Origin: Thermoleophilia bacterium
GTDB taxonomy: Bacteria > Actinomycetota > Thermoleophilia > Miltoncostaeales > Miltoncostaeaceae
NCBI GenBank assembly: GCA_020848615.1
Contig: JADLHW010000135.1
Location: forward strand, 1-64,000
Direction: 5' to 3'
Length of the DNA: 64,000 nucleotides
Shown: positions 8,443 to 16,424 of the stretch, piece by piece
How positions within the stretch are numbered: position 1 is the stretch's first letter
Layout: every line of letters begins with the position of its first letter
Notes under the pieces: model-generated
Told to the model about the DNA's origin: nothing
Database searches by the model: none
The model's input: the letters and a program-made list of their open reading frames with translations, nothing else
Translations under genes and position numbers: made by a program

Positions 8443-9272
8443 GAGCCGGTCTTGCACATCATGTCGACGGCGACAGCGGTCAGTGTTTGCGTGGTCGCCG
8501 CCAGAGTGGACAGGTCAATGCTCTCGCCGCGCACCCCGAGGTCAACGCCCGGTAGACGTGCGTCCAGCCAGTCCTTCAGGGCCTTCTCCGCGCGCTCGGC
8601 GTCACGACGCGAGAGTCGCTTCTCCTGAAGGCCCTCTGTGAGTGGCACGACGGCCATCTGGAAGATGAGAGCACCGGCAAACTCGCGCACGACCGCCGCC
8701 GGGTCTGGCTCAACCTCGGCCGTCAGGATCCGCTCAAGAAACCCGTCAGCCGCGCGCCGGACGGCTGCATCATCCGGGTGGTTGGGCCGTCCGAGAAACT
8801 CATCAAGCAGCCGCTGCTTCTGTTCGACCGGGCGGAGACCGCCGAAATCAGCCAGATCGAGCCCAAGATCGCGCAGCGCCGCTGCATCACCACTACGGAT
8901 GGCGTAGGCACCCGCGATTGCCCGTCCGGCCGATGCGGCTCTCCTGCCGACTTCGCGCCGTCCGCGCCGGCCTCCGCCTCCGCCCCCGTCACCCGAACTG
9001 CCTCCGCCTCGCCCGGCTCCGCGGAGCGACGGATCTCCCCGTCGCAGTGCGCGCCCGACTCCACGGATGAACTGGTCGGGGCTCGGCCTGGCGGGCGGGT
9101 TCCGCCCGCTCCCCTGGTCGTTGCCGGCGCCGTCTCCGTTCCCGTCCGCTGACGATCCGTCTCCGTCGGCAGACGACGCCTCGCCATCCCCGCCGAGGAA
9201 GGCATTCAGTGCGTCCGCCGCCGCGTTCCAGGGGCGCCCGCTCGCTCCGCCATAGCTGCCCGATGTGCCCAT
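8439..9272 (-). CDS. qatB: QatB, Qat system linker protein
   Basis: A 277-residue protein in the qatB position, between the KAP ATPase and the QueC-like gene. The first 120 residues are low complexity: Gly, Ser, Asp and Arg runs (for example DGDGSSADGNGDG). The C-terminal 160 residues are ordered and helical (LRDLGLDLADFGGLRP, VVREFAGALIFQM), with a tail near MCKTGS. No catalytic motif is visible. The start is ATG 9272, overlapping the qatA stop by one base (TGATG). The assignment comes mainly from gene order; QatB proteins diverge a lot. A disordered Gly-rich head followed by a helical tail fits what I remember of the family. Confidence 0.75.
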   Translation of the reverse strand: MGTSGSYGGASGRPWNAAADALNAFLGGDGEASSADGDGSSADGNGDGAGNDQGSGRNPPARPSPDQFIRGVGRALRRGDPSLRGAGRGGGSSGDGGGGGGRRGRREVGRRAASAGRAIAGAYAIRSGDAAALRDLGLDLADFGGLRPVEQKQRLLDEFLGRPNHPDDAAVRRAADGFLERILTAEVEPDPAAVVREFAGALIFQMAVVPLTEGLQEKRLSRRDAERAEKALKDWLDARLPGVDLGVRGESIDLSTLAATTQTLTAVAVDMMCKTGS

Positions 9273-10996
9273 CAAGAGGGCCCGAGTGCGTCGGTCAGAG
9301 CAACCTTCGCCGGCCCGGAGAGGTCCGGATCCTCATGCAGGGACCGAGCATGGGCGACGAGCGCCTCGACACCGGACTGGGCGAGCACCACCATCGCGGC
9401 CGGGGTGAGATCGCGCGTGGGCACGCGCCTGACGGCCTCCTCGGCCTCCGGCACCAGCATTGGATCGGCCCCGGCGAGAAACACGAGGGCACGGATGAAG
9501 GGGGCGGGTTCGTCACTGCGGCGCAGACGCTCGGAGATCTCGCTGGTAAGCCGCTGGCGATCTGCGCCACCGATCTGCCCGACCCGCCCCTGGGCCGCCT
9601 CCCGGACCGAGGTGACAGAAGAGCACAGGTCATTGACGGCCTCGAGGAGCTCGGCAGGCAGAGAGACGACCGAGGTCGCCCCGGCGAGGGACGCCGCAAG
9701 CGTCAGATAGGACGCGAGCTCAACCCCCACCAGACTGGGATCCCGACGGGCCCAGTCGTGTGTCCCGGCGAGATCAATGTGAGGCGGTGGCTTGTCGGCG
9801 TCGTCGGCGCCCCAGGCTTCCCACGCCTCGATGAGGCTGGCCTGCTCGGCCGGGACACGGCTCACGAGATGCGCGAATGCGGGCCGGTGCCGGTCCTCGA
9901 GCAGCAGGAGCTTCACCAAGACGAGTGCGTCGATGCCGACCGAGCGGGCGGTCGCAATGCTCTGGCGGACACCGAAGAGGTTCAGAAACCGCTTGATGTC
10001 TCGAGGGTTCCCGGCGCGCTCGGGACCCAGGCCGTGCACAACCTGGGCGGCAAGGCGTGCGGCCTCCGTCGGAAGTCCGAGATCCACCGCTCCGGCGAGG
10101 GGCGTCTTGCCCTCCGCTCGCCTGGCTCGGCAGTGCACCCGGAGGGCCTCCATCTCAGGCTCTCCGAGCTCGTGGCCCGCGATCAGCAGGGCGACGTATG
10201 CCTCGGCGTCATGGGCCGGGATGCGGGGCAGCAGGATCGGGATCTGGATGATCTTGTCCAGGTAGTGCCTCGCCACGTTCTCGAGGTCCCGTCCACCCGA
10301 GAGGTGGAACGAGATCGCGGCCCGTACCGCGTCCTGGTCGGCGGCGATCACGAACGCAATCTTCTCGACGGACAAGAAAAGCTTGATCGCCTCGAGACTC
10401 TGGACGACTGCGGGAGGAAGACACCGGTCGAGGTCATCGACGAGGACCACGACCCTGTCGATCCCGGCCAGCTGGGCGAGAAAACCAGCGAACTCACCCC
10501 GGAAGCCGGCCAGCGTGAGCGGCTGTTCCTCGGTCGGCGTGAGCGCATCGGCAAGGGCGCCAAGGTCGGGGGTCATGGTGACCGCACTGCGCAACAGAAC
10601 CTGGCCTGCGCGGGCCCAGCTCACCCTCCTCAGCAGGCCAGCGACGCCCTTGAGGGCCTCGTTGAAAGCTCCCTGATCCTCGCTGAGCTTGGTCCGCAGG
10701 CTTGCCAGGACCGCATCGATCAGCGCGCCTTTGACGTCAGCGCTGTCCTCGAACTCCCAGGGATTCACCCTGACCACGATGTACCGGTCGTGACGGTTGA
10801 GGCGGTCGTCAAGAAGCTCGAGGACGGTCGACTTCCCGCCTCCCCACGCCGCGTGGACGCCGATCGCGATCGGGTCGAGACCCTTCGTCTGGAGGATCTC
10901 GACCACTGGAGCGACTACCGCGTCGAAGCCCAGGAGGTCGATCGATGCGGGGTTGTCGTCGAAGAGCCTCGCGTGCTTGGACAAGTTTCCGGTCAC
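9272..10996 (-). CDS. qatA: QatA, KAP-family P-loop ATPase
   Basis: A 574-residue KAP NTPase, first gene of the QatABCD system. Walker A GGGKST lies at residues 52-57, and Walker B VVVLVDDLDRC at about 182-192 with the KAP-type double Asp. Downstream motifs (FVIAADQDAV, NPRDIKRFLNLF) are also typical of KAP proteins. No clear membrane segments are seen, so it is probably cytoplasmic. The start is GTG 10996. No Shine-Dalgarno precedes it, but CATACT lies some 12 bases upstream, as for a leaderless transcript. All four qat genes overlap, indicating one transcript from here leftward. Confidence 0.9.
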   Translation of the reverse strand: MTGNLSKHARLFDDNPASIDLLGFDAVVAPVVEILQTKGLDPIAIGVHAAWGGGKSTVLELLDDRLNRHDRYIVVRVNPWEFEDSADVKGALIDAVLASLRTKLSEDQGAFNEALKGVAGLLRRVSWARAGQVLLRSAVTMTPDLGALADALTPTEEQPLTLAGFRGEFAGFLAQLAGIDRVVVLVDDLDRCLPPAVVQSLEAIKLFLSVEKIAFVIAADQDAVRAAISFHLSGGRDLENVARHYLDKIIQIPILLPRIPAHDAEAYVALLIAGHELGEPEMEALRVHCRARRAEGKTPLAGAVDLGLPTEAARLAAQVVHGLGPERAGNPRDIKRFLNLFGVRQSIATARSVGIDALVLVKLLLLEDRHRPAFAHLVSRVPAEQASLIEAWEAWGADDADKPPPHIDLAGTHDWARRDPSLVGVELASYLTLAASLAGATSVVSLPAELLEAVNDLCSSVTSVREAAQGRVGQIGGADRQRLTSEISERLRRSDEPAPFIRALVFLAGADPMLVPEAEEAVRRVPTRDLTPAAMVVLAQSGVEALVAHARSLHEDPDLSGPAKVALTDALGPS

Positions 10997-11528
10997 AGAC
11001 CGGGAGTATGGAACCCACGACGGACGCTAGGCACTCCGCGCTCCCTAGATCCCGCTCCGGCTTGCCGGGCCCGACCACGGCAGGAAGACGCTGCCGTCGG
11101 TTGTCCCGTCACTGTCGAAACGCCGACGGTCGCCTGGTAGACGAAGCGCCGTTCGAGAGCACCGTCGCCTCGGGGCTTGCCCCGATCTGGCGCGGCCGGA
11201 CGGGCCCTCTGCCGACCGGGCGGGCGCGCGCTCTTTAATGGGCTCCTTGGGAGCCTCTGGAGGAAGCCTGATCGCCTTCCTGAAGCCCCGTCTCGCGAGA
11301 CCACCTAGCGGGGGCGGCACCAGTAACGGCGTCGCTGCAGCGACTGTTGCAGATGCAGCCGTCGACGGATGCGACAGCCTCGCCCCGACGGCTCGTGCGC
11401 CAGCGGTGCCACCACCCCGAAGCAGGTCCAACGCCTCGCTGGGCGAGCGGATCGCCACTCGACGGTGCGGCAGACCCACCGACCGCTCAGTGGCTCTGCG
11501 CGAGCGTTGTCTAGTGGATGCTGGAGCC
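10997..11528. other. Intergenic region upstream of qatA, no convincing gene
   Basis: About 530 bases between the qatA start and the stop of the wHTH gene. Open frames exist on both strands, but their translations are Arg/Ala/Pro-rich shadows without domain-like pattern or a ribosome site. This stretch should hold the qatA promoter at its left end. It may be the decayed remains of a gene, but nothing specific can be shown. Confidence 0.4.
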
Positions 11529-12158
11529 CTACCCGGACGGGGCGGGCGGGTCCGGGCCGGCGCGGCCGGCTCGCGCCTGGACTCGCTGCAGCATCGACCA
11601 GAGCTGCCCGGCCGCGGGTCCCGTTAGGTCCCCTGAGGTCAGGGGAGCCGTCGAAACCTCGTCGGCGCGCCCCACGTGGGAGGTCGACACCACCCGGTCG
11701 GCCTGGCGCGGAACCTTCGCGCGCGCCCTTTCCATACGGCGGCGCTCCGCGCGGGTGGCCCGCTCCTCCTTGAAGGCGGCCACCTTCTGGGTGACGGCGC
11801 GCGTGCGGACGAAGCCGAGCTCGACGACCCGTACGGCGCCGCGGCCGTAGCCGCGCGCCTCAGGATCGGGAAGCGTCCAGTCGCGGATGACGCCGGCGGT
11901 CACGGCGTCACGCCGGGCGCGCCACTCTGTCCACCGAGAGACGCCCATGCGCGCGGCGAGCGCGGCGGGGCGTACCTCGCCGCGGGAGCGCCAGGGGCCG
12001 AGGGCGAGCTGCGCGACGACGAACCAGCTGAGCACATTCGCGCACCGGCGGGCGCTCAGGCCCGACTCGGCCAGAGCGGCGAGAAGCGCGCCACCGACCG
12101 CGGCAAAGCGCTCGCTGGCGAGGACCTCGACCTCGGCGGCGTAGCCGCGGTCGGTCAC
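11529..12158 (-). CDS. Putative winged-helix DNA-binding protein
   Basis: A 209-residue protein starting MTDRGYAAEV. Residues 25-110 look like a helical DNA-binding region: a hydrophobic helix pair (GALLAALAESGL and VLSWFVVAQLAL), then a helix-turn-helix (PAALAARMGVSRWTEWRARRDAVTAGVIRDW). The C-terminal half is basic then Pro/Gly-rich and probably disordered. Proteins of this kind are found beside integrases and replication genes of actinobacterial mobile elements, but I do not recognise a named family. It sits at the right end of the defence island, next to the tRNA fragment. A regulatory or element-maintenance role is only inferred. Confidence 0.55.
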   Translation of the reverse strand: MTDRGYAAEVEVLASERFAAVGGALLAALAESGLSARRCANVLSWFVVAQLALGPWRSRGEVRPAALAARMGVSRWTEWRARRDAVTAGVIRDWTLPDPEARGYGRGAVRVVELGFVRTRAVTQKVAAFKEERATRAERRRMERARAKVPRQADRVVSTSHVGRADEVSTAPLTSGDLTGPAAGQLWSMLQRVQARAGRAGPDPPAPSG

Positions 12159-12254
12159 GTAGCCCTCACCTCATCGACGGGGCCGACCGGCGTGCTGGAG
12201 CACGGCCGGCGGCCGGAGTAGCCTTGGCGCACAGATTGTTCTCTCGTTGGAACC

Positions 12255-12290
12255 CGACCCGGGGCTGGCACCCCGGGTCGTGTCGTTTCT
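12255..12290 (+). terminator. Hairpin with T-rich tail, possible terminator
   Basis: A 10-bp perfect inverted repeat (CGACCCGGGG and its complement around a CTGGCA loop) is followed by TGTCGTTTCT. The tail is only moderately T-rich. There is no rightward gene directly upstream, so it may insulate the island or belong to a lost gene. Confidence 0.4.
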
Positions 12291-12444
12291 AGGGCCGGAG
12301 GCGCGAATGCGCGATCCCGAGGCCACGATGGCCCGGTGGGCCGCGGGCCCGAGCGACGCTCCGCCGCCGACGACTGCCGCCCTCCCGGCTGGTCACCAGG
12401 GCGGCGGTCACACGGAAGATCAACGAGGCTCTGAGGGCCTCCGG

Positions 12445-12465
12445 CGTGACCAATACGTGACCAAT
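12445..12465. repeat. Direct repeat CGTGACCAAT, two copies
   Basis: Two exact 10-base copies with starts 11 bases apart, one DNA turn, lie 107 bp left of the tRNA-Ala fragment. Their spacing and place suggest arm-type recombinase sites, though such use is inferred. Confidence 0.5.
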
Positions 12466-12571
12466 CGTGGCGTTTCGAGGCGCTTTCTGGCACCTCGTGT
12501 CACCTGGGGTCCGTGGCGCCAACCGCCCCCGGATCCCTCTTCCCGCTGATGGTCTCGAGCCTTCGAACCAG

Positions 12572-12624
12572 TGGAGGATGACGGGATCGAACCGACGACC
12601 TCCGCCTTGCAAAGGCGGAGGTGC
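12572..12624 (-). tRNA. tRNA-Ala(TGC) 3' fragment, likely att scar
   Basis: The minus strand shows the 3' half of a tRNA-Ala: an anticodon arm with loop TTTGCAA (anticodon TGC), variable loop, T arm with TTCGATC, acceptor strand ATCCTCC and discriminator A. Upstream there is no D arm and no matching 5' acceptor strand, and one T-stem pair is a T-T mismatch. It is therefore not a working tRNA. Such 3' halves are left where integrative elements insert into tRNA genes. Confidence 0.65.
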
Positions 12625-12691
12625 GGCGTCCGGGCCAGTGCCGTGACCGTCCGAGGGGTCCGGCGTCGCGGGCTGCTCCCCCGCCACTATC

Positions 12692-12715
12692 TCCCGCAAC
12701 GTCTCCCGCAACGTC
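12692..12715. repeat. Tandem 12-bp repeat TCCCGCAACGTC
   Basis: Two perfect head-to-tail copies at 12692-12703 and 12704-12715, 70 bp right of the tRNA-Ala fragment. The complement GACGTTGCGGG recurs beside the tRNA-Met gene near 51.7 kb. It resembles the short repeats that often lie between actinobacterial integrase genes and their tRNA attachment sites. Confidence 0.6.
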
Positions 12716-12790
12716 TGAGCGGCTATCCGGGCGCGCCACGACGTATCCAGACGCCTCTCCGCCTCCGCGGCGCATCGGCTTGAACAGCGT

Positions 12791-12817
12791 GAGATCGCGC
12801 TGTCTGAGCGTGATCTC
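12791..12817 (-). terminator. Hairpin after tRNA-Arg, possible terminator
   Basis: An imperfect inverted repeat, GAGATC/GATCTC with an inner CGCT/AGCG stem, lies just downstream of tRNA-Arg. No T-run follows on the minus strand, so it may be a processing or rho-assisted end. Confidence 0.4.
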
Positions 12818-12821
12818 GCTA

Positions 12822-12894
12822 TGCCCCCGGCAGGAATCGAACCTGCGACACCAGGTTTAGGAAACCTGTGCTCTATCCCCTGAGCTACGGGGGC
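12822..12894 (-). tRNA. tRNA-Arg(CCT)
   Basis: A complete 73-base cloverleaf. Acceptor GCCCCCG pairs with the 3' strand CGGGGGC, the D arm contains AGCTCAGGGGATAGAGC, the anticodon loop holds CCT, and the T loop is TTCGATT. CCA is not encoded. It decodes AGG arginine codons. Confidence 0.93.
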
Positions 12895-12950
12895 GCTCGG
12901 GCCAGGATACCCGTCCCGGCCGGTTCGACGGCCTGGACTTCGCCGGGACG

Positions 12951-13592
12951 GTGACGCAGGCTCCCGGCATGTCCGACGCCCTCGCCCGCCTCGCCCTGCT
13001 GCCCGACCAGGTGATGCCCTCCGACCAGGAGCTTACCGACCTGGTGCGGGCCCGCCTGGCGGAACGCTCCGGGCGGGGGAACCGGGCGCGCATCCGGGTC
13101 ATCGAGCCCGAGGGCGGCCTGCTGGCCCGGCACCTCGCGGCCCTCGCACCCGAGCACGACGTCGTGGACGGGGACGGGACGGCGGACGTGGTGATCGCGA
13201 ACGGGATGCTGCACCACCTTCCCGCCGCGGAGTTCGGGGCCGCGATCGACGCGCTGGCGGGGTCATTGGAGCCCGGCGGGATGCTCGTGCTGTTCGACTA
13301 CTTCCACGTGCACGACCAGGAGCTCGAGACCGTGGAGCGCACCCCCGCCCACCCCGACGGCCTGCGCCACATGGTGCGCGGCTACCGGGCGACGCGCGAG
13401 CTGCTGGAGGGCACGGGCCTGCGATGGGTGGAGTTCCACCCGTTCCGGCACCCCTTCGACCTGCCGGCATCCGAGGACTTCGACCACCTGCGCACCCACA
13501 CCGTCATGACCGAGGACAGCGGGCGCCTGTGCCTGCGGGGTTCGCTGCTGCAGCCGTGGTGCCACGTGGTGGCACACCGGCCGCCGGCCTAG
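12951..13592 (+). CDS. SAM-dependent methyltransferase (class I)
   Basis: A 213-residue protein (GTG start; ATG 12969 gives 207). The C-terminal half has a class I methyltransferase pattern: TADVVIANGMLHHLP for the post-motif-I segment, then LEPGGMLVLFDYFH. Motif I is weak (RIRVIEPEGGLLARHLA), with EPEGG in place of the usual DxGxGxG. This suggests a divergent SAM site or loss of activity. The substrate is unknown. It lies alone, divergent to tRNA-Arg, and its stop overlaps the convergent cytochrome gene by a few bases. Confidence 0.65.
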   Translation: MTQAPGMSDALARLALLPDQVMPSDQELTDLVRARLAERSGRGNRARIRVIEPEGGLLARHLAALAPEHDVVDGDGTADVVIANGMLHHLPAAEFGAAIDALAGSLEPGGMLVLFDYFHVHDQELETVERTPAHPDGLRHMVRGYRATRELLEGTGLRWVEFHPFRHPFDLPASEDFDHLRTHTVMTEDSGRLCLRGSLLQPWCHVVAHRPPA

Positions 13593-14206
13593 TCGTCCCG
13601 GCCGCCGCGGCCCTTCCCGGAATCATCGTCGTCGGAGTCGTCCCCGCTGCGGCCCCGTCCCCTGCCCGAGCCGTCATCGTCCCCGTCGTCGTCATCGGTG
13701 ACCGTGGGCGGCGGCGTGACCGGCGTCGAACGGGTGGTGGTCGCGGCCGGTGGACGAGCGATCCGGGCGACGTAGGCCGCCACGTTCCCGATCTCGGCGG
13801 ACGACAGGGCGCCGCCGAACGCCGGCATCCCGCCGCCCCCGGCCGTCACCTGGGCGCGCACCCGGGCCACGGACGGTGCCAGGGAATCCAGGTCGGGCCC
13901 CACGGTCCCACGGGCACCGGCCGCATCGAGGGTGTGGCACCCCGCGCACTCCGCGGCGAACACGGCCCGGCCGGTGCGCGCGGGCGGGGCGACCCGGGCG
14001 GCGGCGGTGCTCGCCGCGGGGGTGGCGGTCCGCACCCGGCCGTCCTCGTCCAGGGGCACCAGCGGCGTGCCCGCCGCCACCGAGTTCTGGGAGAGACCCG
14101 GGGACTCGTCGGCCGCCACCCAGTACGCGGTGGCGCCCAGCGCGACGGCGCACAACACGCCCGCCACCGCGAGGAACGCCCAGGAGAATGGTGATGGGAA
14201 CCGCAT
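13589..14206 (-). CDS. Membrane-anchored cytochrome c
   Basis: A 205-residue protein with an N-terminal membrane anchor (residues 6-28, WAFLAVAGVLCAVALGATAYW) and one cytochrome c domain at about 75-150. The haem site is CAGCH and the likely distal Met ligand is in GGGMPAFGG, as in c6/cbb3-type monohaem cytochromes. It should carry electrons on the outer membrane face. The last 45 residues are a disordered, highly charged tail of Asp runs alternating with Gly-Arg. ATG 14206 fits the anchor; a longer open frame upstream is a shadow of the kinase gene. No oxidase or complex III gene is adjacent, so the redox partner is unknown. Confidence 0.83.
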   Translation of the reverse strand: MRFPSPFSWAFLAVAGVLCAVALGATAYWVAADESPGLSQNSVAAGTPLVPLDEDGRVRTATPAASTAAARVAPPARTGRAVFAAECAGCHTLDAAGARGTVGPDLDSLAPSVARVRAQVTAGGGGMPAFGGALSSAEIGNVAAYVARIARPPAATTTRSTPVTPPPTVTDDDDGDDDGSGRGRGRSGDDSDDDDSGKGRGGRDD

Positions 14207-14216
14207 GCCCCGCACG

Positions 14217-15665
14217 TTAGGACCCCGCGGGTAACGAGTTGCCCAGGTCCGTTCCAGCTCCCGGTAAGGCCGGTCCCGCCGGGTGGTGCAGCGGCAGCGT
14301 GACCGTCGCCAGCGCCCCGCCCTCCGGGCCGTTCTTGAGCGTGGCGTCGCCGTCCCACCGGCGGGCCAGCGTCCGGACGATCGCCAGGCCCAGGCCCGTG
14401 CCGGCCTTCCCATGTCCCGCGCTCCCCCGGGCGAACCGCTCGAACACGCGGGACGCGTCCTGGGGGCTGAGCCCCGGACCCTCGTCCAGCACGGTGAGCA
14501 CCCCCATGCCCCGCGACACGCCCCAGCCCACACGGATCACCGACTGGTCCGGCGCGTACACCAGGGCGTTCTCGATGAGGTTGTCGACCACGATCCCCAG
14601 GTCCTCCGCGGGAGCGGCCACCACCGGGTGCCCCGTCCCGTCGGCCACCACGGCGGTGCCGTGCGCGCCGGCGGCGGGCCCCCAGCGCTCCGCGGCCTCC
14701 TCCGCCAGGTCCGCCAGGGACGTGGGGGCCCGCAGCGGCGGACGCTCCTCCCCCTCGCGGGCCAGCGTGAGCAGCCCCGACAGCAGCCGTCCCAGACGGT
14801 CGGCCTCCGCCTCCGCCTGCTCCAGGTCACGCCGCATCGCGGGGTCCTCCGCGCGCAGCGCCGCGGCTTCCACCCGCAGCCGCAGGCCGGTGAGCGGCGT
14901 GCGCAGCTGGTGGGACGCGTTCGCGGCGAACTCCCGCTGCGCGTTCAGGGACGCGTTGAGCCGGCCCGTCATGTCGTTGAACGCCCGGGCGACGTCCCGC
15001 TGCTCCGCCGAGCCCTCCTCCTCCACCCGCACGCCCAGGTCGCCGGCGGCGGCCTGCCGCGCGGCCTGCGCCAGCCGGGTGAGCGGGCGGGTGAGCGACC
15101 CCGCCAGGAGCCACGCGACCACCAGGCCCAGGGTGAGCGCGAACGCGGCGATCGCCCCCAGGGCCAGCTGGTCCCGGCGCACCTCCGACCGCACGGATGC
15201 CGTGCTCTGGGTCACGCGCACCGCCCCCACGCGCCGCCCGCCGTCCACCAGGGGCACCGCCGTCACCAGGATGTCGCCGCCCAGGGTGTCGCTGCTGCGG
15301 GTGTCCTGCACCGCCCGCCCCTCCCGCAGGGCCGTGAGGATCTCCGGCCGGTCCGCGTAGGAGTCGCCCTCCAGCTCCGGGCCCTCCGAGTCGGCGAGCA
15401 GCGTGCCGCGGGCGTCCACCACGATCACCCGGCCGCCCACGTCCGCGGCCGTGGACCGCAGCTTCGCGCGCAGGGCCGCGCGATCGGCGGGCGCGAGCAG
15501 GCCCGAGGCGCTCGCCGCGATGAGGTGCGCCTCGCCCGACGCGCCGGCCCGCACCTCGGCGTCCACCCGGCCCGACACGCTGGCGAGCAGGGGGATGCCC
15601 AGCACGACGGTGACCAGCACCACCACGTACGCGAACGCCAGCACCATGCGCCGGCGCAGGGTCAC
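14217..15665 (-). CDS. Sensor histidine kinase
   Basis: A 482-residue membrane histidine kinase. It has a TM helix near residues 8-30, an extracytoplasmic region of about 130 residues (Cache-like; VIVVDARGTLLADSEG), a second TM around 175-195 and a HAMP linker. The H box is ANASHQLRTPL with phospho-acceptor His, followed by an ATP-binding domain with N, DEGPGLS and GTGLGLAIV motifs. The GTG start at 15665 overlaps the response-regulator stop (GTGA), so the pair is translationally coupled. The signal is not evident. The H box has Gln after the His rather than Glu, a common variant. Confidence 0.9.
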   Translation of the reverse strand: MTLRRRMVLAFAYVVVLVTVVLGIPLLASVSGRVDAEVRAGASGEAHLIAASASGLLAPADRAALRAKLRSTAADVGGRVIVVDARGTLLADSEGPELEGDSYADRPEILTALREGRAVQDTRSSDTLGGDILVTAVPLVDGGRRVGAVRVTQSTASVRSEVRRDQLALGAIAAFALTLGLVVAWLLAGSLTRPLTRLAQAARQAAAGDLGVRVEEEGSAEQRDVARAFNDMTGRLNASLNAQREFAANASHQLRTPLTGLRLRVEAAALRAEDPAMRRDLEQAEAEADRLGRLLSGLLTLAREGEERPPLRAPTSLADLAEEAAERWGPAAGAHGTAVVADGTGHPVVAAPAEDLGIVVDNLIENALVYAPDQSVIRVGWGVSRGMGVLTVLDEGPGLSPQDASRVFERFARGSAGHGKAGTGLGLAIVRTLARRWDGDATLKNGPEGGALATVTLPLHHPAGPALPGAGTDLGNSLPAGS

Positions 15666-16414
15666 GGCGTCCCGGCCCCCGCCCCGAACTCGTCCGGCCC
15701 CGCGAACCGGAAGCCCACCCCTCGGGCCGTGTGGATGTACGCGGGCGCCGCCGGGTCGTCGCCGAGCTTCTTGCGCAGGCCGCTGATGTGGACGTCCAGG
15801 GTCTTCGTCGACCCGAACCAGTTGGTGTCCCACACCTCCTCGATGGCCTGCTCCCGGGTCACCACGGCCCCGGCGTGCCGCATGAGCAGCGCCAGCAGCT
15901 CGTACTCCTTGCGGGACAGCTCCACCGGTTCGCCGTCCAGGGTCACCTGCCGCCGGGCGGTGTCGAGGCGCACCCCGCCCACCTCCGCCGGGCCGGCACC
16001 GGCCGCGTGTTCGCCCTGGCGGGCGGTCGCCTCGAACCGGCGGAGCACCGCCCGCACCCTGGCCACCAGCTCCCGGGCCGAGAACGGCTTCACCACGTAG
16101 TCGTCGGCCCCGATCTCCAGGCCGACGATGCGGTCCATCTCGTCGCCGCGGGCGGTCACCATGATCACCGGCACGTCGCCGGCGCGGCGCACCTCCCGGC
16201 AGAAGTCGAACCCGGAGCCGTCCGGCAGGTTCACGTCCAGCAGGACGATGTCGGGGGCCTCCGCCTCGAACGCGGCCCGGGCGTCCCCCAGGGTGCCCGC
16301 CACGACCGGCCCGAAGCCCTCGCGCTCCAGCGCCGCCACCACCGGCTCCACGATGCCCGTCTCGTCCTCCACGAGCAGGACCCGTCTGCGTCCCGTCCCC
16401 ATCGCCGGGATCAT
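15662..16414 (-). CDS. Response regulator, OmpR family
   Basis: A 250-residue two-component regulator. The receiver domain has acidic residues in LLVEDE, phospho-acceptor Asp in DIVLLDVNLPDG, Thr in MVTARG and Lys in VVKPFSA. The C-terminal winged helix (ELSRKEYELLALLMRHAG, LDVHISGLRKKLG) binds DNA. ATG 16414 has GAGGA about 8 bases upstream. ATG 16402 is an alternative. It lies between the divergent kinase gene and the sensor kinase gene on the same strand, so ABC exporter, kinase, regulator and sensor may form one transcript. Confidence 0.9.
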   Translation of the reverse strand: MIPAMGTGRRRVLLVEDETGIVEPVVAALEREGFGPVVAGTLGDARAAFEAEAPDIVLLDVNLPDGSGFDFCREVRRAGDVPVIMVTARGDEMDRIVGLEIGADDYVVKPFSARELVARVRAVLRRFEATARQGEHAAGAGPAEVGGVRLDTARRQVTLDGEPVELSRKEYELLALLMRHAGAVVTREQAIEEVWDTNWFGSTKTLDVHISGLRKKLGDDPAAPAYIHTARGVGFRFAGPDEFGAGAGTP

Positions 16415-16424
16415 GACGGAATCC

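Larger units (their letters stand above)
12159..12571. other. Intergenic, hairpin and direct repeats by the tRNA fragment
   Basis: About 410 bases without a believable gene. They contain a GC hairpin with a T-rich tail (12255-12290) and a direct repeat CGTGACCAAT at 12445-12454 and 12456-12465. These lie about 110 bp left of a partial tRNA-Ala, where integrase arm sites or decayed integrase sequence would be expected. Confidence 0.45.

Noticed and set aside
9209-11140. A 643-codon rightward frame
   Set aside because: It is the antisense shadow of qatA; the KAP motifs on the other strand are unambiguous.
11045-11627. Overlapping frames on both strands between qatA and the wHTH gene
   Set aside because: Low-complexity translations, no ribosome sites, no domain pattern.
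12289-12711. A leftward frame over the tRNA-Ala fragment, possible integrase remnant
   Set aside because: No recombinase motifs (R, HxxR, Y) were found, and it crosses the tRNA fragment.
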